Origin: Oscillospiraceae bacterium
GTDB taxonomy: Bacteria; Bacillota_A; Clostridia; Oscillospirales; Oscillospiraceae
DNA length: 6,296 nucleotides
Assembly: GCA_017537045.1 (NCBI GenBank)
Contig: JAFYLN010000073.1
Coordinates: 1-6,296, forward strand
Direction of reading: 5' to 3'
Shown here: positions 1 to 5,723 of the stretch, piece by piece
Layout: each line of letters begins with the position of its first letter
How positions within the stretch are numbered: the first letter of the stretch is position 1
Made by a program: the position numbers and the translations under genes
Notes under the pieces: model-generated
What the model saw: the letters and a program-made list of their open reading frames with translations, nothing else
Databases searched by the model: none
What the model was told of the DNA's origin: nothing

Positions 1-1440
1 ATCCTGGGCGCTGTAATCCTCGGGGCGGCCTATTATCTTGCCCTTTCCATCGAGGATCCGCTTTCCGCTTTGCTGATATTCTTTGCGGCTGTGGGCATGG
101 TGATTGTGGCAACCTACCTGCTGTTTATGTCCGGTTCTGTTTTGCTGTGCAAGCTGCTGCAGAAAAATAAGCGGTATTACTATAAGCCCAATCACTTTGT
201 TTCCGTATCCTCCATGGCATACCGGATGACACGAAACGGTGCCGGTCTTGCTTCCATCTGTATTCTGCTGACCATGGTTCTGGTCATGCTATCCTCCACA
301 TCCTGTCTGTTTTTCGGTGTTGATGAGTCTCTGCATATCCGCTACCCCAGAGAAATCACGGTGGATGTCTATGTCACTGGACCGGAGAACGCAGACTTCG
401 AAGACTTCGCGCCTGTGCGGGATTATATCGACAGCATTTTGGGCGATTACGATGCCGTCAGGGAGAATGTCATGGATTACCGTGTGGCAGAACTGTCTGG
501 TCAGATGTTTGGGTCAGAATTGGAGCTTGACCCTAATAATATGGTGGTCAGCTCTGCAAATGTCTATGGTGATGTACGAATCGTGAATTTTGTCCCGCTG
601 GAAGACTACAACCGGATGAGCGGAGCGGATTACACTCTGGAACAGGATGAAGTTCTGGTCTATGCTTTCCGTACTCCCTATGACAAAGAGGAATTGGAAC
701 TGAGAGGAACGGGCCTCCGCTTCCATGTCAAAGAACACCTGTCCGAATTCCCCATTGACGGTGATTCCGCATCCAATGTGATGTCCTCTCTTTATGTGGT
801 AGTTCCCGATTTTGAGAATACCCTCAAGCCGCTGTATGATATGCGTGCGTCCAATGGAAGTGATCTGCTGGAAATCCACTGGCGTTATGGCTTCGACACC
901 AATGTAGACGAGGAAACCCAGAAGGAGATCTACGAGGAACTTGGATACAGTGAGGATATCGAGGATCAGGAATTTCGTGACAACCTCAGCTATCTCCGTT
1001 TTGACAGCCGTGCTTATGAGCGTGACAGCTTCACAGGAACCTTTTCAGGCTTGTTCGTGCTGGGTTTGGTCCTGAGTGTTGTGTTCCTGTTTGCTGCAGT
1101 GCTGATCATCTACTATAAGCAAATCACCGAGGGCTATGAAGATCAGAGTCGGTTTGAGATCATGCAGAAGGTGGGTATGACGAAGCGCGATATCCGAAAG
1201 AGTATCAATTCTCAGATGCTTACCGTTTTCTTCCTGCCTTTGGTTACGGCTGGCGTTCATCTGAGCTTTGCTTTCCCGCTAATTCGCCTGCTTCTTCGGA
1301 TGTTCAATATGACAAATGTTACACTGTTTGCTCAGACAACACTGATTTGTTTTGTGATTTTTGGTTTGTTCTATACACTCGTTTATCGGATAACCTCTAA
1401 TGCCTACTTCTCCATCGTCAGTGGCGCAAAGGAGGAGTAA
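1..1440 (+). CDS. BceB-like FtsX-family ABC transporter permease, C-terminal part (5' end outside window)
   Basis: The reading frame is open from base 1, so the true start lies upstream and the ATG at 70 is internal; 479 codons are visible. Hydrophobic segments lie at about window codons 1-16, 24-52 and 82-106, followed by a soluble extracytoplasmic domain of about 240 residues (108-348), then membrane segments at about 349-373, 407-429 and 441-465. A large loop ahead of the last three helices is the layout of BceB-type permeases, which work with an ATPase (BceA) and usually a two-component system to sense and remove peptide antibiotics acting at the cell wall. The cytoplasmic stretch YYKQITEGYEDQSRFEIMQK followed by VGMTKRDIRKSI is the typical FtsX coupling region, and SMAYRMTRNGAGLASICILL matches the helix before the big loop. 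No ATPase is visible; it would be expected upstream. The gene ends GAGGAGTAA, and that end carries the ribosome binding site of the next gene. Family is confident; the peptide substrate is unknown. Confidence 0.88.
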   Translation: MLGAVILGAAYYLALSIEDPLSALLIFFAAVGMVIVATYLLFMSGSVLLCKLLQKNKRYYYKPNHFVSVSSMAYRMTRNGAGLASICILLTMVLVMLSSTSCLFFGVDESLHIRYPREITVDVYVTGPENADFEDFAPVRDYIDSILGDYDAVRENVMDYRVAELSGQMFGSELELDPNNMVVSSANVYGDVRIVNFVPLEDYNRMSGADYTLEQDEVLVYAFRTPYDKEELELRGTGLRFHVKEHLSEFPIDGDSASNVMSSLYVVVPDFENTLKPLYDMRASNGSDLLEIHWRYGFDTNVDEETQKEIYEELGYSEDIEDQEFRDNLSYLRFDSRAYERDSFTGTFSGLFVLGLVLSVVFLFAAVLIIYYKQITEGYEDQSRFEIMQKVGMTKRDIRKSINSQMLTVFFLPLVTAGVHLSFAFPLIRLLLRMFNMTNVTLFAQTTLICFVIFGLFYTLVYRITSNAYFSIVSGAKEE

Positions 1441-1443
1441 CAG

Positions 1444-1929
1444 TTGAAGCATGCGATCATTTTTCTCCTTCTGACTTCTCTGCTGCTCAGTCTGAACGGA
1501 TGCAAGTTCAATTACATGGAACCAGAGGAGATGAAAGAGTTTCTGGATGGTGTTGTAGAGGATATCGGAGACAGCCAAGTCACAGATGATGACGATCTGA
1601 TTGGTGAAAGGCTGTTGATAGATAATGACAGCTATGCTGGTGAATACTCAGCAGAGTGTAATCATATGACAGGCCGGGATGTAGTTTTCGGAGGCGCATC
1701 AATCCATAATAGAGATCTATTTCTATCCGGTCATATTGAAACGGAATCCGGCAACGCTACGGTTCGTATCCGCATGAATAGCGAAGTTGTAGAACTGGAA
1801 CCAGATGCTGACGGGCATTTTGAGACCACCCTAAAACTGGATAACGGTGGAAACTATATCATGGTGATCTATGATGTTTTCTCTGGTGTCGTGGAGATGA
1901 ACAGTGAATACCTTGATGACACTGAATGA
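1444..1929 (+). CDS. putative lipoprotein, TTG start, downstream of BceB-like permease
   Basis: A 161-residue secreted lipoprotein of unknown function. The N-terminus has a lysine at position 2, a hydrophobic core (residues 4-17) and a lipobox LNGC, so Cys20 would be lipidated and the protein anchored on the outer face of the membrane. After an acidic linker (about 27-52, rich in D/E) the rest (about 65-158) alternates polar and hydrophobic residues and looks beta-rich, as in a small sandwich domain; I do not recognise the family. The TTG start is chosen because AAAGGAGG (1428-1435) sits 8 nt upstream, no in-frame ATG gives a signal peptide, and the gap to the permease stop is only 3 nt. Cotranscription with the permease suggests an accessory role, for example peptide binding or immunity, but this is inference. 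Confidence 0.8.
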   Translation: MKHAIIFLLLTSLLLSLNGCKFNYMEPEEMKEFLDGVVEDIGDSQVTDDDDLIGERLLIDNDSYAGEYSAECNHMTGRDVVFGGASIHNRDLFLSGHIETESGNATVRIRMNSEVVELEPDADGHFETTLKLDNGGNYIMVIYDVFSGVVEMNSEYLDDTE

Positions 1930-2095
1930 CCCACGAAAACGGCAAGGAAGAATGAGAAGATTATTACCCAATATCATATTGGCGATTTTCTTGGGAATCA
2001 TTGCAATTCTGGCAGTACCGACGATGTTGATGATAGGTCTAATATCTGTAATCTGGTCAGCTGCAGACCGAATCATTCGCTGGATAGAACATTGA
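1904..2095 (+). CDS. small membrane protein of unknown function
   Basis: A 63-residue protein with a basic N-terminal patch (RKRQGRMRR, residues 11-19) followed by a long hydrophobic stretch (about 21-52, with a proline at 39), then a short amphipathic tail. It is most likely one membrane span, or a tight hairpin, with the basic end in the cytoplasm. The GTG start at 1904 is preferred because GGAGA (1892-1896) lies 7 nt upstream; this overlaps the lipoprotein gene by 26 nt in another frame. ATG 1916 is possible but badly spaced, and ATG 1952 has a purine run only 1 nt away. It is the last gene before the hairpin at 2094-2129, and its stop codon touches that hairpin. I recognise no family; the composition and position support a real gene, with some doubt about the start. 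Confidence 0.6.
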   Translation: MNTLMTLNDPRKRQGRMRRLLPNIILAIFLGIIAILAVPTMLMIGLISVIWSAADRIIRWIEH

Positions 2096-2130
2096 ATAGA
2101 TGAGCCCCCATTGGGGGCTTTATCTATTCT
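2094..2130 (+). terminator. extended hairpin, probable intrinsic terminator of the permease operon
   Basis: AGCCCCC (2103-2109) pairs perfectly with GGGGGCT (2113-2119) around a 3-nt loop. Outside it, GAATAGAT (2094-2101) pairs with ATCTATTC (2122-2129), giving a 15-bp stem with a small internal asymmetry at 2102/2120-2121. The downstream arm is U-rich in RNA (CTTTATCTATTCT) but there is no clean T run, so termination depends on the inner GC stem followed by TTTAT. It sits at the end of the small membrane protein gene and 8 nt before the -35 box of the next operon, as expected for a boundary. Confidence 0.75.
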
Positions 2131-2137
2131 GAAACAA

Positions 2138-2166
2138 TTGACAAATGAATAAATGGGTACTATAAT
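2138..2166 (+). promoter_or_regulatory. consensus sigma-A promoter
   Basis: The -35 box TTGACA (2138-2143) and -10 box TATAAT (2161-2166) both match the consensus perfectly and are separated by exactly 17 nt. Transcription would start near 2173. It lies between the hairpin of the upstream operon and the leader ORF, so it drives the methyltransferase/Nudix operon through the attenuator. No operator-like palindrome overlaps it, which fits constitutive initiation with control exerted afterwards in the leader. Confidence 0.93.
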
Positions 2167-2198
2167 AACTCCAGATTTTAGGAAAGGAGTTGAGCTTC

Positions 2199-2264
2199 AT
2201 GATGACCGTTTATACTGTTCGTTATGATATTCGAAGCTTTGCTCCTTTTGCTCAGGGCAGATAA
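2199..2264 (+). CDS. 21-codon leader peptide of the attenuator
   Basis: ATG ATG at 2199-2204 opens a 21-codon ORF ending at TAA 2262-2264; it begins MMTVYTVRYD and ends FAPFAQGR. The ribosome binding site AAAGGAG (2183-2189) is near-perfect, with 9 nt spacing to the first ATG. The peptide is too short to be an enzyme and has no signal or membrane segment. Its position between a consensus promoter and an intrinsic terminator, and the fact that its coding bases 2233-2248 are the switch strand of the attenuator, argue that the act of translating it matters rather than the product. Stalling within roughly the first seven to nine codons would leave the switch strand free. I do not recognise the peptide as a named leader. 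Confidence 0.8.
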   Translation: MMTVYTVRYDIRSFAPFAQGR

Positions 2265-2288
2265 TCGCCCGGGGAATAGGTTTGTACT

Positions 2289-2320
2289 ATGGCGCAAGCT
2301 TCATGCTTGCGCCATTTTTT
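2289..2320 (+). terminator. intrinsic terminator of the attenuator
   Basis: ATGGCGCAAGC (2289-2299) pairs perfectly with GCTTGCGCCAT (2305-2315) over the 5-nt loop TTCAT, followed by T2315-T2320. It lies 25 nt after the leader ORF and 19 nt before the first structural gene, with no promoter between, so it must be bypassed for the operon to be expressed. Its 5' arm is shared with the antiterminator. Confidence 0.93.
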
Positions 2321-2338
2321 CATTTTCTGGAGGACATT

Positions 2339-2959
2339 ATGTTAGATAGTAGAGGTTTTGATTTATGGGCTGATGGATATGACCGCAGCGTGGATATTAG
2401 TGATGAAGATAATACTTATCCCTTTGCCGGATAAAAGAAGGTCCTGGCTGGCATCTATGAGGCAATCCGGAAAGGCCAGGGAAAGCGTGTGCTTGATATC
2501 GGGTTTGGTACCGGTGTTCTGGCAGGCAAGCTCTATGAAAATGGGTATGACATCACCGGAATTGACTTTTCCGAGAGAATGATCCAGATCGCCAAGGAAA
2601 AGATGCCTTCTGCCAGACTGATTCAGCATGACTTTTCCTTTGGGCTGCCAGCTGAGCTTGCTGGTTCCAAATTTGTCGCAATTATTTGCACCTATGCTAT
2701 TCACCATCTGGATGACGCTGCTAAGATAGAATTCCTGAAAGAACTCCAGACTCATTTGCTTCCTGCGGGTAAAATCTACATCGGTGATGTAGCCTTCAAT
2801 ACCCGTGAGGAACTGAATGCCTGCCGTGACAGCTGTGGTGATGAATGGGATGACGAGGAGTTCTATATTGTTGCAGAGGACGTTTCAAAGGAAATTGCAG
2901 GTGTGCAGTTTGAGAAGGTTTCTTACTGTGCAGGCATACTGACATTGGAGGCAATATGA
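2339..2959 (+). pseudogene. class I SAM-dependent methyltransferase interrupted by an in-frame stop at codon 32
   Basis: ATG 2339 has GGAGG (2329-2333) 5 nt upstream and begins MLDSRGFDLWADGYDRSVD. The frame stops at TAA 2432-2434 after PFAG, then continues in the same frame to TGA 2957-2959, which would give a 206-residue protein. The downstream part carries motif I VLDIGFGTG (codons 51-59), the acidic end of strand 2 in GIDFSERM, and AIHHLDD and LPAGKIYIGD further on: a normal small Rossmann methyltransferase. From memory, relatives of this family have a tyrosine where the TAA stands, so a one-base TAT/TAC to TAA change is the simplest explanation; no frameshift is needed. GTG 2489 (V51) could restart translation but would drop the N-terminal helices and has only a weak AAAGG about 12 nt before it. 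The gene end overlaps the next start as ATGA. It may be inactive, weakly read through, or a sequencing error. The substrate is unknown. Confidence 0.82.
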
Positions 2960-3711
2960 ACGATTACAGCATTCAAAATAAGAAAGCCTGGGAATACAAC
3001 GCATACGACTTCTGGGTGAAAGAAACCGGTTTTCCTGCTGACCGGGCGAAGAAGATCGTCGCCGATCCCCATGGTGCCTTAAAGCGCTATGCCAATTACT
3101 TTGATACATACAAAGGCATCCGGGTAGCCAATATCTGCGGCTCCTGCGGAAAGAAGGCTATACCGTTGGCTGTACTGGGTGCTGTTGTTACGGTGTTCGA
3201 TATTTCCGAGGACAACAAGCGGTATGCGCTAGAGCTGGCTGATGCTGCTGGAGTACAGATCGATTACCAAGTCTGCGATGTGCTGGAGATCGATATGGCG
3301 AAGTTCAGCGGTACTTTCGATGTGGTATTCATGGAGGGTGGCGTGCTGCACTATTTCCATGACATTGATCAGTTCATGGGTATCATGCACGGTCTGCTGA
3401 AGCCCGGTGGAAAGATGATTTGCAGCGATTTCCACCCCTTCACAAAGGTGATGGACACCCTGGATTTACAGCAACCCACCATGAGTTACTTTTCCATGGA
3501 TGTATTCGAGGGTGAGATGGCTCATGCCCGATTCTATGATGAAGAAGTGCGTAAGCAGTTCCCTAAGTGTAGCTATCGAAAATATACGATCAGTGAGATT
3601 ATCAATGCAGTGATCGGTGCAGGATTCAACTTCCAGAGATTTGACGAGCATCCGTCCTGGACTAATCCGACCATCCCCGGCGAGTTTACGATTCTTGCTA
3701 ATAAGGAGTAA
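2956..3711 (+). CDS. class I SAM-dependent methyltransferase
   Basis: A 251-residue cytoplasmic methyltransferase. The SAM-binding core begins with VANICGSCG (residues 57-65), a variant motif I in which Asn59 stands where an acidic residue is common. The acidic end of strand 2 is FDIS (Asp82), strand 4 is TFDVVFMEGGVLHYF (120-134), and motif III-like LLKPGGKMICSDFHPF (147-162) follows. The C-terminal 80 residues (MAHARFYDEE, then SYRKYTISEIINAVIGAGF, ending HPSWTNPTIPGEF) look like the substrate cover found in small-molecule methyltransferases. ATG 2956 has GGAGG (2947-2951) 4 nt upstream and overlaps the stop of the preceding gene by 4 nt, so it was probably translationally coupled; the nonsense codon upstream may reduce that coupling. 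The family is clear; the acceptor substrate is not. Confidence 0.9.
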   Translation: MNDYSIQNKKAWEYNAYDFWVKETGFPADRAKKIVADPHGALKRYANYFDTYKGIRVANICGSCGKKAIPLAVLGAVVTVFDISEDNKRYALELADAAGVQIDYQVCDVLEIDMAKFSGTFDVVFMEGGVLHYFHDIDQFMGIMHGLLKPGGKMICSDFHPFTKVMDTLDLQQPTMSYFSMDVFEGEMAHARFYDEEVRKQFPKCSYRKYTISEIINAVIGAGFNFQRFDEHPSWTNPTIPGEFTILANKE

Positions 3712-3713
3712 AT

Positions 3714-4865
3714 ATGAGTACGGTTTCTTTACAGCCGATGACCCGTGAGATGTGCCACGAGTTCTATAAGTGCTTTCAGAATGACCCAGCTATTGGGCAT
3801 TATTATGAATATATCTACACCCCGGAGATTGCCGATCACTACTTTGACACTAATTCTGTTCCAGACAGAAGAATGTTTGCAATCCTTACTGACGGACAGA
3901 TCGTTGGTGAATGCAAGCTGAAGTACATTGATATGGACAAGCGGGAATGCAGCATGGGCATCCATCTGCGGGACGATTCCGTTAAGGAAAAGGGCTATGG
4001 CACACAGGCAGAACGACTGATTCTACAGTATGCCTTTGAGGAACTGGGAATGATTGCTGTCAATGCAGATGCAGCTCTGAAGAATACCCGGAGCCAGCAT
4101 GTATTGGAAAAGGTAGGTTTCCGTTATACTCACGAAGATGACACCTTTAAGTACTACCGGTGCGAACGGGTTGACTTAATTCGCAGAGCGGAAGCCAAAT
4201 CTCACATTGAAGCCTACACCAGTCATTTACTCTTTTCCCCCGGAAGCTGGTTGGCAAAGCCGGTAAAGACGGTGATGGAATTGCTCCCACTCTTTGAAGG
4301 ATATACGCAATTTGCAGCTCTTGACCTGGGCAGCGGTGTCGGAAGAAACAGCATCCCAGTAGCGCAGTATTTCAGCGGCATCCCTTGTCGTGTGGAGTGC
4401 GTAGACATTTTGGAGCTTGCGATTGCCAAGCTGAACGAGAATGCGCTGCAGTATGGTGTTGCTGACTGCGTCCAGGGCATTGTATCCTCCATCGATGACT
4501 ATGAGATCGACACTGACAGCTATGACCTTATCCTGGCGGTTTCTGCGTTGGAACATATCGCATCACAGTCTGCTTTTGAGAAGAAGCTTGCTGAGATACG
4601 GGATGGCTTGCGTTACGGCGGTATAGCTTGTCTGATCGTCAACAGCGGTGTGGTGGAGCATGACAAGGCAACCGGACAAGAGCTACCGCCCCAGTTTGAA
4701 GTGAATTTGCCCACCAGCCAGATGCAGGAGCTTCTTGAGAAAACCTTTGCAGGCTGGAAGGTTATCAAGCACACAATCGTGCATCAGAAGTATGACATCC
4801 CCAGAGAAAAACGCATTGCGGATCTGGAAACGGATGTTATTACTTATGTGGTAAGAAAGGGATAA
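3714..4865 (+). CDS. bifunctional GNAT N-acetyltransferase / SAM-dependent methyltransferase fusion
   Basis: 383 residues with two catalytic domains. Residues 1 to about 152 form a GNAT acetyltransferase: substrate-side strands with QIVGECKLKYID (62-73), the acetyl-CoA loop KEKGYGTQAERLILQYAFEE (91-110), and motif B NTRSQHVLEKVGF (124-136). A short basic linker (about 153-165) leads to a methyltransferase: motif I ALDLGSGVGRN (202-212), acidic strand-2 end VECVDI (227-232), strand 4 YDLILAVSALEHI (270-282), and GLRYGGIACLIVN (298-310). Each domain has the usual length, so nothing appears deleted, and the frame runs cleanly through the junction. ATG 3714 has AAGGAG (3703-3708) 5 nt upstream, 2 nt after the previous stop. 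Joining acetyl and methyl transfer in one chain suggests two modifications of one substrate or of related substrates; GNATs of this type can act on ribosomal proteins, aminoglycosides or other amines, so no target is named. Confidence 0.9.
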   Translation: MSTVSLQPMTREMCHEFYKCFQNDPAIGHYYEYIYTPEIADHYFDTNSVPDRRMFAILTDGQIVGECKLKYIDMDKRECSMGIHLRDDSVKEKGYGTQAERLILQYAFEELGMIAVNADAALKNTRSQHVLEKVGFRYTHEDDTFKYYRCERVDLIRRAEAKSHIEAYTSHLLFSPGSWLAKPVKTVMELLPLFEGYTQFAALDLGSGVGRNSIPVAQYFSGIPCRVECVDILELAIAKLNENALQYGVADCVQGIVSSIDDYEIDTDSYDLILAVSALEHIASQSAFEKKLAEIRDGLRYGGIACLIVNSGVVEHDKATGQELPPQFEVNLPTSQMQELLEKTFAGWKVIKHTIVHQKYDIPREKRIADLETDVITYVVRKG

Positions 4866-5723
4866 ATGTGTATCATGGAAATGATCAATATTTACGGTGA
4901 CAATCGCTTTACAGAATATACCAAAGTCCGGGATGCCTGCCGGGGCATCGTGATTCGGGATGGAACGATCCTGCTGACCTACGAAGTCAATACCGATCAG
5001 TGGTTTATCCCTGGCGGCGGTTTGGAAGGAAATGAAACCGTCCAACAATGCTGCATTCGGGAGCTGGCAGAAGAAACCGGATTTGTCGTAAACCCTCTAT
5101 ATCAATTTGCGACGATCAATGAGTATTACGAGGAATGGAAGTATATCAGCAATTACTTCATTTGTAAGATCACCGGCGAAACACAGCGGTTGCTGACTAA
5201 ACGGGAAGCAGAAGTTGGTCTGGAACCTCGTTGGATTCCTCTCCAGGAAGCAGTAACCATCTTCTCCAGACATCAGGACTATGCCCATGATGAAATGAAG
5301 CGAGGGGCGTATCTTAGGGAGTATAAAGCACTATTGGCCTTTATGGATGCAGGGCAAGGTCTGTATGAGCTTGCTATGAAGCACATCTATGGTGATGGTG
5401 TTCAGGAGGATAATGAGTTGGCGGCTAAGCTATTGACTCAGGCACATGAAATAGGTCATACAGAAGCAACCTATAATCTGGGCATTTGCTATCACTATGG
5501 GTATGGTACTGCCGTCGATCTGGCTAAAGCCTATGACTTGTACTTAGAATCCGCAAATGGTGGATACGGCAAAGGTATGGAGCTTGTAGGCCGTTTCTAC
5601 AACCGGGGTATCTATGTGGAGCAAGACCGCACGCTGGCTGAATACTGGCTCCAGAAAGCTATGGAAAGTACCGACCCAGATGCGGTTGCAGAAGCACGAA
5701 AGGAGCTGGCGCAGAATGGATAA
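4866..5723 (+). CDS. Nudix hydrolase fused to C-terminal Sel1-like repeats
   Basis: 285 residues. Residues 20-155 are a Nudix domain with a perfect Nudix box at 51-73 (G-x5-E57-x7-R65-E66-L-x-E69-E70-x-G72-F73), whose glutamates bind the divalent metals that cleave a nucleoside diphosphate-linked substrate. Residues about 165-275 are three Sel1-like TPR repeats: YELAMKHIYGDGVQEDNELA (167-186), YNLGICYHYGYG with its partner helix (203-235), and MELVGRFYNRGIYVEQDRTL (238-257). Such repeats are protein-binding helical hairpins, so the enzyme may be tethered to a partner. ATG 4866 directly follows the previous stop (TAAATG); AAAGGG (4856-4861) lies 4 nt before it. In-frame ATGs at 4875 and 4881 are possible alternatives and would not affect either domain. 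The substrate cannot be told from the box. Confidence 0.9.
   Translation: MCIMEMINIYGDNRFTEYTKVRDACRGIVIRDGTILLTYEVNTDQWFIPGGGLEGNETVQQCCIRELAEETGFVVNPLYQFATINEYYEEWKYISNYFICKITGETQRLLTKREAEVGLEPRWIPLQEAVTIFSRHQDYAHDEMKRGAYLREYKALLAFMDAGQGLYELAMKHIYGDGVQEDNELAAKLLTQAHEIGHTEATYNLGICYHYGYGTAVDLAKAYDLYLESANGGYGKGMELVGRFYNRGIYVEQDRTLAEYWLQKAMESTDPDAVAEARKELAQNG

Larger units (their letters stand above)
2173..2338 (+). promoter_or_regulatory. attenuator leader with leader peptide, antiterminator and terminator
   Basis: The untranslated leader can form three competing structures. Stem 1:2 pairs the leader ribosome binding site AAAGGAG (2183-2189) with CTCCTTT (2242-2248), and AGCTTC (2193-2198) with GAAGCT (2233-2238), across a 3x3 internal loop. 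Stem 2:3, the antiterminator, pairs GAAGCTT (2233-2239) with AAGCTTC (2296-2302), continuing with GC (2241-2242) on GC (2294-2295) and CC (2244-2245) on GG (2291-2292), with one bulge and one mismatch. Stem 3:4 is the terminator at 2289-2315. Known attenuators ahead of some tet, erm and ABC-F resistance genes work this way: a ribosome slowed early in the leader ORF covers strand 1, strand 2 captures strand 3 and polymerase reads through. The pairings are seen in the sequence; the mechanism and inducer are inferred. Confidence 0.78.

Noticed and set aside
317..586. An 89-codon + frame inside the permease gene
   Set aside because: It lies wholly within the clear permease reading frame and has no domain or ribosome binding site support.
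2432..2434. Reassigned or recoded TAA codon
   Set aside because: TAA ends several other genes here normally (at 1440, 3711, 4865, 5723 and 6192), and no recoding element is evident.
2358..2582. A frameshift explanation for the broken methyltransferase, using another + frame that spans the stop
   Set aside because: The sequences before and after the stop are in the same frame and both fit the family, so a single substitution is enough. The other frame gives no family-like sequence.
2363..2755. A 130-codon open frame on the minus strand opposite the interrupted methyltransferase
   Set aside because: The + strand carries a clear SAM-binding motif and normal gene structure here; the antisense frame has no motif or ribosome binding site evidence.
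2489..2959. A separate shorter methyltransferase starting at GTG 2489
   Set aside because: The start lies inside motif I, removes the N-terminal helices needed for the fold, and has a poorly spaced ribosome binding site. A proper start exists at 2339.
5614..5715. Upstream in-frame extension of the last Nudix gene from ATG 5614
   Set aside because: The extra 34 residues come from the overlapped Sel1 region in another frame, with no ribosome binding site at 5614, while 5716 has AAAGGAG at 10 nt.
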